From contig MU401491.1 in assembly GCA_022579005.1 (NCBI GenBank), forward strand, positions 23,506 through 87,505: a stretch of 64,000 nt of DNA. The letters are read 5' to 3'. This stretch comes from Poronia punctata (lineage: Eukaryota > Ascomycota > Sordariomycetes > Xylariales > Xylariaceae). Below, piece after piece: positions 12,054-23,998 of the stretch (its first letter is position 1; each line of letters starts with the position of its first letter). The position numbers and the translations under genes were made by a program. The notes below the pieces were generated by a model that was given only the letters and a program-made list of their open reading frames with translations, was not told where the DNA came from and did no database searches.

Positions 12054-12682
12054 TAGATATTTCCCCAGGATCCAACGATTACAGAATCTTGCCCACCTTG
12101 GTTTGGTGTGCGGCAGATGGACAGTGATTACCGGAGCAAGGCGCGCGTGGGAGGTCTCGTTCCCAATGAGGCGGATGTAGAAGAGGCAGGGACCAGTTGC
12201 TGTTGGGTTAGATACATCGGTACCGGTAGTTAATCTAGCAGCAGGCAGGTGGTACCCTAGAGTGCGTGCCTACGAGTAGAGTAGGTACGAGTAGGTACGA
12301 GTATTATATTTGCAGTTGGAGGAAGTTCACTTTCAGCTCCATCCATCGCGCTTTCTCGAGAGATTACGAACCAGCCTAGGCCCCTGTCCGCAGTTGCGTT
12401 GGACGCGAAGGACCGATTAATAGTGGCTAATCGTAAAGGCTATCTACCACGTACACCAAGGGCACCTACAGGGCAAAACGCTCCTCAAACCCCCAAACAT
12501 CTCCAGAGTCCAATGTTTGCCTCTCTGTGTTTGGTTCCTGGACTTTGATAGTGGCTACTTACTCACAGGTACGCGTGCATGTGGTGTGGCTAAGGGGCAG
12601 CTTTGCTGTCACGCTGTTGGGCAATTGCTGGAGCTAGGACTGCGGAATAATACCTGCCCTACATACAAGGACGCGCCTGGAC
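12054..12682. other. intergenic spacer between MITE and retrotransposon
   Basis: About 630 bp of normal-composition DNA with no recognisable gene. The short open frame at 12517-12738 runs into the retrotransposon and is not supported. This is the pre-insertion target DNA of the LINE; its sequence continues after 20126. Confidence 0.6.
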
Positions 12683-12699
12683 ACCGCAATACTATTATC
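12683..12699. repeat. left copy of 17-bp target-site duplication
   Basis: ACCGCAATACTATTATC occurs here and again, identically, at 20110-20126. The match stops exactly at both outer and inner borders. A variable-length duplication of this size is typical of target-primed reverse transcription by non-LTR retrotransposons. Confidence 0.9.
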
Positions 12700-15600
12700 G
12701 AGCTTGAAGTCTTTTATTTGTTTGCACCACTACCTTAGCTGCTTATTTAGTTTTACATTTTTATTAGTCTAGATTAACCCTTATTACCCCTATGCCTTGC
12801 ATTTTTATTTTTATGTAATATAGGCTTTATAGTTTTTAGCTACCTTAAGCATTTTAGTATTTTTTTCTTTAGCTTTTTTTAAGCTGCCTAGCTTTTTTTA
12901 AAATTTTTACCTTTATTATATATTTATAGCTTTATTTAAGTAGTTAGCTAGTAAGTAGCTTTTTTTTTTAAAGTGCTTGCGTATAAAGCTTAATAAAAAA
13001 AGTTAAACCTTAAGGCACACTTGCTATTATTTAGCAAATTACTAGTTACTTAAGCTATAAAAAACTATAGTTTATATGTTTTTTTTTATAAATTATTATA
13101 GTTAATTAGTATTATATAAAATATTGTTAATTAATATAGTTAATTATTATTATTTAATTATTTATTTTTTTATTAAAGTTTAAATTTAAAGCATTAATAG
13201 TAGTAGTATTAATATTAGCTTTAATTTTGTTTTAAGTTTATATATAGCAATAGTTATAAGCTAGGTTATAATTTAAAAATAAAAGCTTTTTAGTTATTTT
13301 AATGTTTTTTAACAACATTTTTTATATTAAATAAAAAACTTTTTTGTTTTTTTTTATTTTAATATTTTTTGTTTAAAGCAATAGTTTTGTTTATTATTAC
13401 TTTTATTTAAATTATATTATAAAAATACTTAATTGCTTTTTAAAGGTTTTAAAAAAAGTGCAACTTTTAAAATAAATAGCTAAAGTATATTAGCTATAGC
13501 ACTTAAACTGCTATTTAGTAATAAGCTAGCTACTTTTTAAAAGTTATATTAATTATATATAGTAGTGTTATTATTAGTTTAATAAGCTTATTTTTAGTTT
13601 TTAAAAGTATTAGTGCTTTTTTGCTAAAAAATATTTAAATTTTTATAAACTTTTTTTAAATTAATTATATAACTATATAGTTTATTTAAATATGCTTTAT
13701 AGTATAGTTACTATTATTTATTAAATAGTATTAAGCTTTAAAAGTTTTTTAAAATATATTTGTTTTAATAATAATAGCTTTATATAAAAATTTTTATAAA
13801 AAGTTTTTAGCTTTAAAAATATATTATTTAATTTAAACTGCTTTTTATATTTTTAATTTTTTAATATAAGTTTTAAATTTATTACGTAGTATGTTTACTA
13901 TATATATTATATTACTTATAGTTTTTAGTTTACTTTTTATTTTAGCTTTTAATAAATATTTATATATTTATAAAAAGCTATAAGTTTATATTTAATTATT
14001 ATTTATATTAAGTAAATAGTATAGTTTTAAAAATTGTTGCTATTATTATATTTTAGCTAATTTAGTTTTTTATTTTTTTAAAGCTAAGTTTTAAAGTTTT
14101 TAAATAATTAGCCTAGCTTAGTTATATTTTTTAACATTTTAATATTATAAAACTAGTAATATATTTATTTTTAAGTTTTATACGTTTTTTAAAACCTTTA
14201 CTTTTTTTGTTTATAAATTTTTTTAAATTTTTAATTTTTATATTTAAGCTTTTTTTCTAGTTTTATATAATAAGCCTAAGTAGTACTAAATATAAGTGTT
14301 TATAATTTTATTTAGTATAATAAGTTTTTTTAATTAAATAAAACTACTTTTTTATAATTTTTTTTATTTATTATAAAACTACTTATAATTTTATAGCTAT
14401 AAAAAAGTACTACTTATTTATTATATTTATAAGTATTATATTATAAAGTAAAAAATAAAAGTAGTAATATTTACTTTTTTAATAATAAGCTGTTTATTTA
14501 GCTATATTTATAATAAATTAAAATAAGCAATTGCTTTGCTTACTATACTAAATATAAAAGCTATAATAATATACTATAAGCTTTAAGCACTTGCTTTTTT
14601 GTTTATATATAGCTTATATGCTTAAAGTTTTACTATTTTTTATTAGTATAGCTTTTTTTTTTATACTATTTATTAATATATTTTTTTAATTTTAGCTTTT
14701 ATAAAGCTTATATTAATAAACCTTATTTAGTACTATATTTATAATAAAATTAAAAAGTTAGCAATAAAAATTTTGCTTTTTATTAATAAGTAGTATTAAA
14801 GCTATAAGTTTTTAGTTTTTTTATATTTTTTAATTATTTTTTTAAAAAATTATATTATTATATAGTATTAGTTTTTTTATTGTTTATTAATATTTTTAAG
14901 TACTTATAAAAATTATTTTTAGTTAGCGTTTATATTTAGTTAATAAAAACGTTTATAACGTTTTTTACTTTTACTAAAAAAAACTTTTTTTAATTAATTT
15001 TTAATTTACTTACTATATTATAATTATTTAAAATCTTTTATAGTATATTTATTTTTGCTTAGTTATTAAAAACTATAATAATATTATTAGCATATATTAG
15101 CAACTTTATAACTTTTATATTAAGCAGTATACTTTATAGTTTTTAATAATTTACTATAGTTTTTATAAAAGCTTTAATAGTAAGTATAAATAGTAAGCAG
15201 CTTATAAAGTTATTTTATTAAATACTATTTTTTATTAATACTTTATTACTAAAATAGCTATTTATAAAAAGTTAAATTATTGCTTTATTATATAAAGCTT
15301 TAATTTATTTAATAAAAAGTTAAAAAATGCTAAAAAACTTTATAAATTTTTAAAAAAAGTTATATAAAACCTTGTTATATACTTTTTTTAATTTAAAAAA
15401 AGTAAAGCAACGCTATTATTTTTTTTATTTTTAAAGTTTTAAATTAGCTATTATATTGCTTTAATATTATTATTTATAAGTTTATTTAAAAAAAAAGCTA
15501 ACTACTATTTTTTTATAACTTTTTTAAGCGCTTTAATTAAGCATTATATTATAATTTTAATAAAAATTTTATAATTAATGTTTATTAAAAATAGTAATTA

Positions 15601-18600
15601 ATAGTTTTTAAAAAGTTTTAAGTTTTTTTTTTTAGTAGTATTACTAGCATTTTTTTTATTTATTTATTAAGTACTTTATTTTTTTACTAAAGCTTATTAT
15701 AAAACTTTATAAGTGCTTTTATAATTTTATACTTTAATATTTTATTTTAATACTTTTTTATTTAATATTTTAACAAGGTTTTATATAGCTTAGCAAAAAT
15801 ACTATTTAAGCTAGGCGCGCTTTTTAAAGTAGCTTATTTAATAGCTACTTTAACTTTTTGCTTAAAAACTAGTTTAACTAGGTTTTTTTAATTTTTTATA
15901 TTTATAATTAAAGCATTTTTTAAATTTTTATTTATAGCTTTTAAGTTAAATGCTTTATAGCTATATAATTTATTATAAAACTTATATACTATATTTAAAA
16001 TACTTTTAAAGTTTAAGTGCTAGTTGTTATTTTTATTTTTTAGTATAAAAATTAATATATTTATATTTATTTTAGCTTTAAAAAAAAAGTATTATATAAA
16101 AGCTTTACTTAATAAAAAGTATTTTGCTAGCAAGTTATATAAGTAATTTTTTTATTTTTACTTATTTAGTGCTAGCTTTTTAGTATTTAAATTTTTAATT
16201 TGCTTTTTAAGTATAATATTTATTTTTTTTGCTTGTTTTTTAGTTAGTTTTTTTTAAGCTTTTTAAATAAATGTTTTCTTTTTTTACTACGTTTTACTTA
16301 ATACAGCTTTTTTTTTTTTAAAGTATGCTTTAAAAGCTTTTTTATATTTAGTTTATTTAATTATATAGTTAATATATTTAATTTTTTTAAAAAGTTTTTA
16401 ATAAGTTTTAATATAACAATATAATTATAGTACTAGTAGTAATAACTATTATTGTTTTAGTTTTTTATTTATGTTTATAAGTAAAGCTAGTTTAATACTA
16501 ATATAATAATAATTTGTTTATAATAGTATAAGCATAATTATTTATACTTTAGTAAATTTTACTTAGTTTTTTTAAGTATATATTTTATTTAGTTATAATA
16601 TATTAAATATATATTTAAAAGTAAATTTTTTAAAGCTAAGGTTTTTTTTTTTTTAATTATTTACTAGCTAAAAGCTTTAGTTTTTTTATAGTATACTTAG
16701 TAAGCTATAAAATACTTTTAGTTTTTTTTTTAATAGTTTTTTATTTAACTTTTTATTAATACAGCGCTTAGTTATATTTTAGTTTTTTTTAATAACGTTA
16801 ATAAGATTTTATAATATAAAAAAGTTAAAATTTTTAAAGTTAGTTAAAGCTTTTAATTATATTAAAAATTATTTATATTTTACTTTAAGTAATTTTATAA
16901 GTATATATATATTTGCTATTTAAATTATTTTATTTTAAAAGGTAATATTAGTAATTATAAGCTTTTTTTTTAAGTTTTTATATATTAAGTGCTTTTTTAG
17001 TTTTTTTAGTAATTAAATTTAAAATACTTATTTAGTATTAATAATAATAGCTAAGCTACTTTTATTATTTATTTTTTTAGCTATTTTTACTAAATAAAAC
17101 GTTTTAGCTTTAAACTTTTTTTTATTAAATTTTTTTAAATTAGCTTTTTAAATTATAAGTATATTTAATTTTTTATTTTTTATTAATTTAATTACTTTTT
17201 AAAAATAAGCTAAGTTTGCAATAAAGTTAATATTTAAAAAAGCTATATTTAAATTAAGCATTATTATTTTTTTTTAAGCATATTTTTAAACATATATTTA
17301 ATATACTTAAAAAAAGCTATTTATAAAAAGCAATATTTAAGCTATATATATATATTTTAATTATGCTTAAGGTTTTTTATATTAAAAAGTATATTATATA
17401 CTTTATATAAGTTTACTTTTTTATTTACTAGCTTAAACTTTATAATATAATAAAAAAAAAATTTAATATATATAATAATTAATTTTAAATTTATATTTAT
17501 AATTATTATTACTTTGCTTTTAAATATTTTTTTATACTTTTAAGTACTTATTTAAAACTTAATACTTTTTTACTTTAGCTAAGGCTAGCTATAAAAAGCT
17601 ATAATAAGCTATTACTTTATTATATTGCTAATATAAGTAGCAATTTAAATTCTAGCTTTTTTAAAATAAAAAATAGTTAACTTTATATTATATATAATAT
17701 TTTTTTAGCTACTAAACTTAATATGTTTTTAGTTAAAAAACTAAGCTATTGCTTTAGTTTTTATTTTAATAATTTATTTTTTTTTATTTAAATATAATAC
17801 TTTTAAAATCTTGTTTAAATTAGTTTTAATTATAATATAAGTATTAATAATTATTTTTATATTTAGTTATTAATTTTTTTTATAAAGCTTTATAAAAAGC
17901 TTAAAGTATAAGTACTTTTTATTTGCTTTACTATTTATATTATAGTTTTTAAACTTTTTTTATTTTTTAGCTTATATAAAAGCAAGCTTTAAAGCTTAAA
18001 TTTTAATTTTTAATAATTAAGCTAAGTTAGTAAAAAAAAAAGCAAAAAACAAAGCGCTATTAGTAGCTAAAGTAGTAGCTTTTACTTTTGCTGCTTTAAC
18101 TTAAACGCTTTTTTTAAGTAAAGATAAAGTGCTAGTTAAGCTTTTTTTTTTTTATATTATATATTTATTAGTAAAAAAAAAGTTAAATTTAAAAGCTATT
18201 TTTTTTTTTAGCTTTTAATAAGCTTAAATAAAGCTAGCGTTAGCGTTTTTAAGTTTTATATAAAAAAGCTGCCTTTAAAAGTATTTAAAAGTATTTAAGT
18301 TAAACTTTTTAAATTAAAATAAAGTTTTTTAGCTAATTAGTTTGCTAAGTTAGCTGCTTTAAGTATATTTTTTAAAAGTATACTTATTAAATTATATTTA
18401 AGTTTATTAGCTAAAAAAAAAAAAGCGTTAAAAAGTATAAAAAAGCTAAAGGTAATAAATAATATAAATTTTTTATTAGCTACTAAATAAGCTATAAAAA
18501 AAAAATAAAAGTATATAAGCGTTTAGCTAAGCTTTAAAAAAGCATGCTAAATAGTAATTTTATTATTATTATTACTTTTACTATATTATTATTATTATTT

Positions 18601-20109
18601 TTATTAAATAAAAAAGTTAACTTAAAAGCTTTTTTTTTTTTTTTAGCATTAGCTATAATAATTTTAATTTTTATATATTAATAGCTACTTTTAGCTTTAA
18701 GCTTTAGTTTTTTTTTTTTATAGTTACTATAATAATTAAAGCCTTAGTACTTAGTAGCGCTAAAGTTTTAAAAAAGTTTAAATTTATTTTTAACTATTAT
18801 ATTTTTATAATAAGTAGCTTTAATAATATAGTATATAAGCTATTTAATTTATATTTTTTTTTTAATTATTATTAGCAAGGTTAAGTATAGTAAAAAAAGC
18901 AAAAATAATAAAAGCAGCAAACTAAATAATATTTTTAGCAAACTTAACGTTTTTATATTTTTTAAACTTAGCTTTAAGTTTTTTATAACACTTTTTTACT
19001 ACTTTAATAATATACTGCTTTTTTTTTTATTTTTTATTTTTTGCTTATAAAAACAGTTTATTAGTAAATATTTTTATTTTTAATAAAGTAAAGTACTTTT
19101 TATTACTTTTATAAAAAGCGTTTTTTAAAAAAAATAAAGATTTTTATAATATACTTTTATTAGCAATTTGCTTTAGTTAACTTTTTTTATTTAAAGTAAT
19201 ATGCTTATTAATAAGTTTAAAAGTTTTTTTAATATTTAAAAATTTAAGCTTTATTATAATTATATTAAATTTTAAGTAAATATATTAATTTATTACTATT
19301 TTTTATTTTATTTTTATATTTTAATTTAAATAAAAGTTTTTATTTATTTTATTTTTTAAAGCAATACTTTTTACATTTTAAGTTTAAGTATTTAAAGTAC
19401 TAGCTAAAGTAATATAAGTTTTTTTTAAAAATTTACTTTTAGTAAATTAAATTATTAGTAGTTGCTTAAAGCGTTTTAAGCTACTTATTATTTATACTTT
19501 AAATATACTATATTAAATAACGCTTTTAGCTAGCTAACTATTATAAAAAGTATATTAAATAATATACTTTTAAATAAATAATTAACTTTTTAAATTATAA
19601 CTTATTATTTTTATTTAGCTAAAGTTAGCTTTTATAGTAAATAATTATTAAATAAAAAGTTTTTTTGCTTTTAAAAGTTTAAAAAGTTTATATTTATTAT
19701 AAGCTTTTTAGTTTTTTTTAGCTTTTATATTTTAGTTAATACTTTTAACATTTTAAGTTTTACTATTATTATATTAAGTTTTTATTAAGTTTAGCAATTT
19801 TTGCTTAGTAGCTAATTATTTTTACTTATAAGCTTATAAACATATTATATTAAAGTGCTTAATAAATATATAATAATAGTAGCTAGCAACTATTATTATT
19901 ACTAAATTAAACAATATAAAGTTAGCTAGTTTAAGTAAAATTTATATTTATAGTTTATAGTAATTAGTTTTAATTTTATGCTACTTTTTACTTTGCGCAC
20001 TATTTTTATACGCTATTTTAACGTTTAGCTTTATTTTATAAGTATAAGAATTAGCTTCTTAAAGCCCTATTACAGTCTTAAAAGTACTGCATCCTAGATC
20101 CAACCCGGG
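12700..20109 (-). mobile_element. RIP-degraded non-LTR (LINE) retrotransposon
   Basis: A 7.4 kb insertion bounded by a perfect 17-bp direct repeat. From about 12,735 to 20,040 the DNA is almost entirely A and T, and the surviving C residues are mostly followed by T, while CpA, CpC and CpG are nearly gone; this pattern on both strands is expected of RIP. On the minus strand one frame still shows reverse-transcriptase blocks: NNFISCLLFIL at 15214-15182 (from the QGDPxSxLLF block) and, 40 codons later in the same frame, YANN at 15094-15083 (the YADD catalytic motif with both Asp codons changed GAT to AAT). Many in-frame stops make it non-functional. Length, orientation and duplication fit a full-length fungal LINE such as the Tad clade, but the clade cannot be fixed from this much decay. 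The minus-strand 3' end is at 12700. A strict poly(A) tail is absent; the end reads AAACAAATAAAAG. Confidence 0.88.
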
Positions 20110-20126
20110 ACCGCAATACTATTATC
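20110..20126. repeat. right copy of 17-bp target-site duplication
   Basis: Identical to 12683-12699. Joining the left flank through one copy to the sequence after 20126 restores the uninterrupted pre-insertion site. Confidence 0.9.
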
Positions 20127-22509
20127 ACCACGTCGCTCGATAATTATTAGGGTCACATTAGCGGTGAACCCTTTACGCCGTTCATTTGGTTGGCTCGCAC
20201 CCCATCCTTAGCCCCATCCTACGATCACCGCCTACTCGTAATCGTAGAAGAGCATGGGAAAACGAGCTCCCCCGCAAATATGTCCGTGGTCTCCGCTAGG
20301 TTAAGTACGTGTATGTGCCTGAACGCGATAGTTCTAACTTCTGACCAACGATGGTCGGCAGAGGAAAGAACCACGCGGGACGTTTGACGATAACCCATTA
20401 TCTACCATGTTACCTAATGCAAAGGACAATTCTTTATACCCACCTCTCTCCATATTTTCCTGGAGAGGCCAGGCTCATACTTTGTTTCACCGACAAGGAC
20501 ATTGTTAGTTGTCAAACTGTTCAGTGTCAACCGCAATTAAACTGCCTTTAGGTCCGGAATCTCAACAGCGCACCTATTTTGATAAGCCCGCGACATGAGG
20601 TTAAATCTCCAAAGGATTCTCTCGGTCATTCACTTACTCTCAAGCAACTGCCTTTCCGGCCGACCAGCAATCTCTTCGACGTCGATGCAATCAATCAATG
20701 TGCCCTTTATATCTATGTATCGCACATCTTACATAGCCAGCAACTCGGCTCCCATACAGTATAACCTATTTGTTACCCTGGCAGCGGGCATCCCGAGGTT
20801 TCGGAACGCAACTTGATTCAGGTGTTTGCCGTGTTGTTCGCCTGTCTGCCCATGTCCTATGCCCGATGCCGCGCCGGTCACCCATCTCGGGGTAGGTCTG
20901 CGTAATGTATCGCCCCTGGTTCTCGCGCAGTGTGCCGGGTGAGGTGTGCCCCAGTTGCCGTCTGGGGGAACATCCGTCGACCGGCGGACGGCTTGCTCCC
21001 GAGGCACACCAATGAACGCAAGTGAGAGAGATTGTACATGTTAGCGCACAGCGCACAGCATACATCATACAACACGGCGTACGGCATACCGTAGTCTAGA
21101 CGCTAGACGCGTCGGTACATGGCTGTGGGCAGTGAGATGCACCTACCGCAGGCCATATTTCTACAGCTAGCTAGCTAGCCAGCCAGCCACGCATGGCGGG
21201 GTCTATCACTGTTGACATCTGTCGATTACATCTTTCGTTTCCCGCGAAGACGTCAAAGGGTGCAAAAGTCATATCCGCTATGAGCTGCATGCACCGATGA
21301 ACGCAGTTGCAGTAAATCCTATTTACCATCTGTAAGTCTTTTTTTTCCCACTCGCCTCAGATCGTTCAGAGGTATGTGGTCGAAGTTGTGTCATGATTAC
21401 CCGCTCGTCCATAGGCGTGGCGTCCCCTTGGCAAGGCATCGTATGATCTTGTTGGAGAGTGGCCCCTGCAATCGAACATTGCCAGGTTCGCTATAAACTC
21501 TCGGTCGCTTGTTTTGGCGACTATTGCTTTACTGATATTTATGACGTCTACAACTAATTGTGAAGAAACTCGAATTTTGGTTCGATACATCTTTAACAAG
21601 GTTGAACTTGCAGACATGCGCTCCAAGATATGTAAGTACCGATGAAATCGCTACCTGTGTACACGTACATGACTTGATGGTAAGACCAGCACAGCTGGTA
21701 AAATGTTGTTTGCAGATATTTATGCAGGCAGATATGTGGTATGTTGGATACATCAGTGCATTGCATAGTGATTGTATTGGCAGATGAAGCACCATGCAAC
21801 TTTGTCCATTTGATACTGACGATCCATCCATCGTGTCAATCGTGAAAAATCCACATTGCTGAATGTCGAACCTGTGAGCTTCTATTGGCTGGTTTGATGT
21901 TTTAACCTTTTGGGACACGTAGGGAATCATGACAAGGGCGGGCGCGAAAGCGTGAGAGTTCGGCGGCTGGCTGAGCGGGCCGTTGACGACACTTTCCTCT
22001 TTCTGTCCATACAACGGGTAGCCCCTCCCTGCCAATGTTGCATCGCCCGCACTCCGGGGGGCGCGTGTCTTTTTTATACCTCAAGATTTCAAGGCGAGAC
22101 AACTCCCTCCCCCTCACCCCTGATTTCCACCACCTTGAAACCGCAATTGTCACGCGATAGCCATAGTCTTCGATCTTCGAGCTATATACCCCTATACTGA
22201 ATGTGGAAAGCAGGTGAGAATGATGGATATGCGCGAGTACTAAAGTTGGAGATAGGTACTAACCTTAACCTACTGTCATTGCATGTATTGCAATACTACT
22301 CGTAGATGTCGTTCGTATTATGGTGGCTGTGTAGTTTGTTTGAGTTGTGTTTCCGTGCTTTAATTCATACCCCCCCGTGGGTTTCACCCTCTGTTCACGA
22401 GCCCGGGATAGGTAAGGTGGTAATTAAGTAAGTATTAATGTGGTATTGCGTTTTGTATCTGTGTAGTAGATTTCTTTAGTCTCCGAACCGGTTTGTCGCG
22501 CCAGCAGTC
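20127..22509. other. intergenic, no convincing gene
   Basis: Normal-composition DNA. Several open frames overlap on both strands at 20,730-21,090 and 21,530-22,200, but none shows a recognisable motif, splice pattern or codon bias. It contains a short stretch of CTAG and CAGC repeats near 21,170-21,190. The end of the region probably belongs to the upstream control region of the tetraspanin gene. Confidence 0.55.
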
Positions 22510-22536
22510 AGTGAGTGAGTGAGTGAGTGAGTGAGT
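22510..22536. repeat. (GTGA)n microsatellite
   Basis: Six to seven GTGA units, about 510 bp upstream of the tetraspanin start codon. A second short stretch of the same unit occurs near 43,423-43,438. Confidence 0.85.
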
Positions 22537-23043
22537 GTGGTTGAGCATGTCCGGCGCTTACGGTAGTGGGGCCACCACCACATCCCGTCCCGTCTCGCCT
22601 CGTCTCGTCTCGTCATTTTCTATCTATCTACTCTTTCCTTCTTTGCTTCAATTTCCTACACGTACTAATCGTATACTATCTTAATTTTTATCGTTCGCAT
22701 ACGGTCGCTGGTTCGACGACTCAGGGGAAGGTTACTTTGGTTTTCGTTTTGGTTCTAATTAGTAATTACTTACCTACGGCTGGCCGTCTTATATCTACAT
22801 TACCTACCTCTTTTTGTACCTACTGTACACACCTAAACCCGACCGCAGCAGCAGCTTCTTTCTTTCTTTCTTTCTTCTTTCCAGTTTCACGAAACAAGAA
22901 TAAAAAAAAACATATTACAAGAAGAAGAAAATAACGACGAGTAAAAAAGACAAGAAAGAAGTGAAGAAGAAGAAAATAACGACGAGTAAAAAAGACAAGA
23001 AGAAGTAAAGAAGAAGAAGAAGAAGAAGAAGAAGAAAAAGAAA
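22537..23043 (+). promoter_or_regulatory. promoter and purine-rich leader of the tetraspanin gene
   Basis: A pyrimidine-rich tract (CGTCTCGTCTCG, CTATCTATC, TTTC repeats to about 22,880) switches to a purine-rich tract directly before the ATG at 23044. This CT-to-GA switch is common around fungal transcription starts. Within the leader a 45-bp unit is tandemly duplicated (about 22,919-22,963 and 22,964-23,008, with ATAACGACGA at 22,931 and 22,976), followed by about ten GAA units. No TATA box was identified. Confidence 0.45.
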
Positions 23044-23998
23044 ATGGTCAACAAAACCCTAGCGGCATACATAGGCCTCGACTTCCTCTTCCTAGCCACG
23101 GGAGCAATCATCCTGGGATTTTCCATCGTCGTGCGGAATTCCTGTTTCGATGACGAGTTGTCGGGAGAAAACGATGATGGGGTCGAGGTCGCGAGGGATT
23201 TGTTGTATAGGGAATTTCCATTTTCTGGTCAGTTCTTTTCCCCTTCCATTACGAAGAAGAAGAAAAAGAAAAAGGGGGGGGGGGGGGGGGAGAAAGAAAG
23301 AAAGAAAGAAAGCTAACAAACAAAAAAAGCCGGAATCGGCAACGGAATATTCACCTTCCTAGCCTTCGTAACCACCTTACCGGGTCTAATGATAATAACG
23401 ACAAATAAACCCCGTCGGGGATGGTTGAAATTCGCCGGTTTCCTGATCTCCGTTAACGCGGTGTATACTTTGATTCTCGGCTTGCAGTTATGGATGTTTA
23501 CGTTGCGGATCGGGGAGACTTTTGAGGGGATTTGGAGGGGGGTTGGGGATGGTTTGCAGGTGAGGATGCAGGATGGTGTATGTTTTTTTTTTCTTCCCCT
23601 TCTTTCCCTCTTTTCTTTTCTTTTCCTTCCTTCCTTTCTTCCTTCCTTCCTTCACTCCCCTTTCTTTCCGTGTCTCTCTATGTGTATGTGTATGTGTGTG
23701 TATATATAAGGAAAAAAAGCTAACGCGAGAAAAGTTCAAATGCTGCGGCTACAACGAAATAGCCTTCCAACTATCCCCGACGACGTGTCCCAGTCCAGCA
23801 GCGGCCTCATCGATGCCCTCGTGCGCGGGACCCATCTCGCGGTTCGCGAACACGTCTATCAATAGCGTCTTTACGGCAATGTTTGGCATCGTCGGGGTAG
23901 ATGCTCTGCTTATCCTTGCCACGGCTTGTCTGTTGAAGGAGAGGAAGGAGATGGAGAGGTTTAGGGTTATTGATGAGAAGAGGAGGGGGACTTTTTAG
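23044..23998 (+). CDS. PLS1: PLS1-type fungal tetraspanin
   Basis: Four-span membrane protein of about 231 aa. Exons are 23044-23227, 23330-23577 and 23735-23998. Visible are TM1 (about 11-33), TM2 (62-86), TM3 (94-116) and TM4 (189-211), with the tetraspanin CCG signature (CCGY, 147-150) in the large extracellular loop plus Cys162 and Cys174. The C-terminus has the RKExERFRVIDEK pattern I associate with fungal Pls1; the family length is about 225 aa. In plant-infecting fungi Pls1 organises septin and NADPH-oxidase-dependent polarised growth of the penetration peg, and in saprotrophs ascospore germination; the role here is inferred. Intron 1 contains CTAAC at 23313-23317. Intron 2 has a second possible donor at 23560 (GTGAGG) that would also keep the frame and delete six residues; GTATGT at 23578 was preferred because it gives the usual spacing before CCG. 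Both introns are filled with microsatellites. Confidence 0.85.

Noticed and set aside
12735..20040. Possible AT-rich centromere, mitochondrial insertion or replication origin
   Set aside because: The reverse-transcriptase blocks and the 17-bp target-site duplication identify a retrotransposon; no mitochondrial gene or centromeric repeat array is visible.
21529..22035. 168-codon minus-strand frame
   Set aside because: Overlaps other frames of similar length on both strands, no motif, and sits next to the RIP block; treated as chance.
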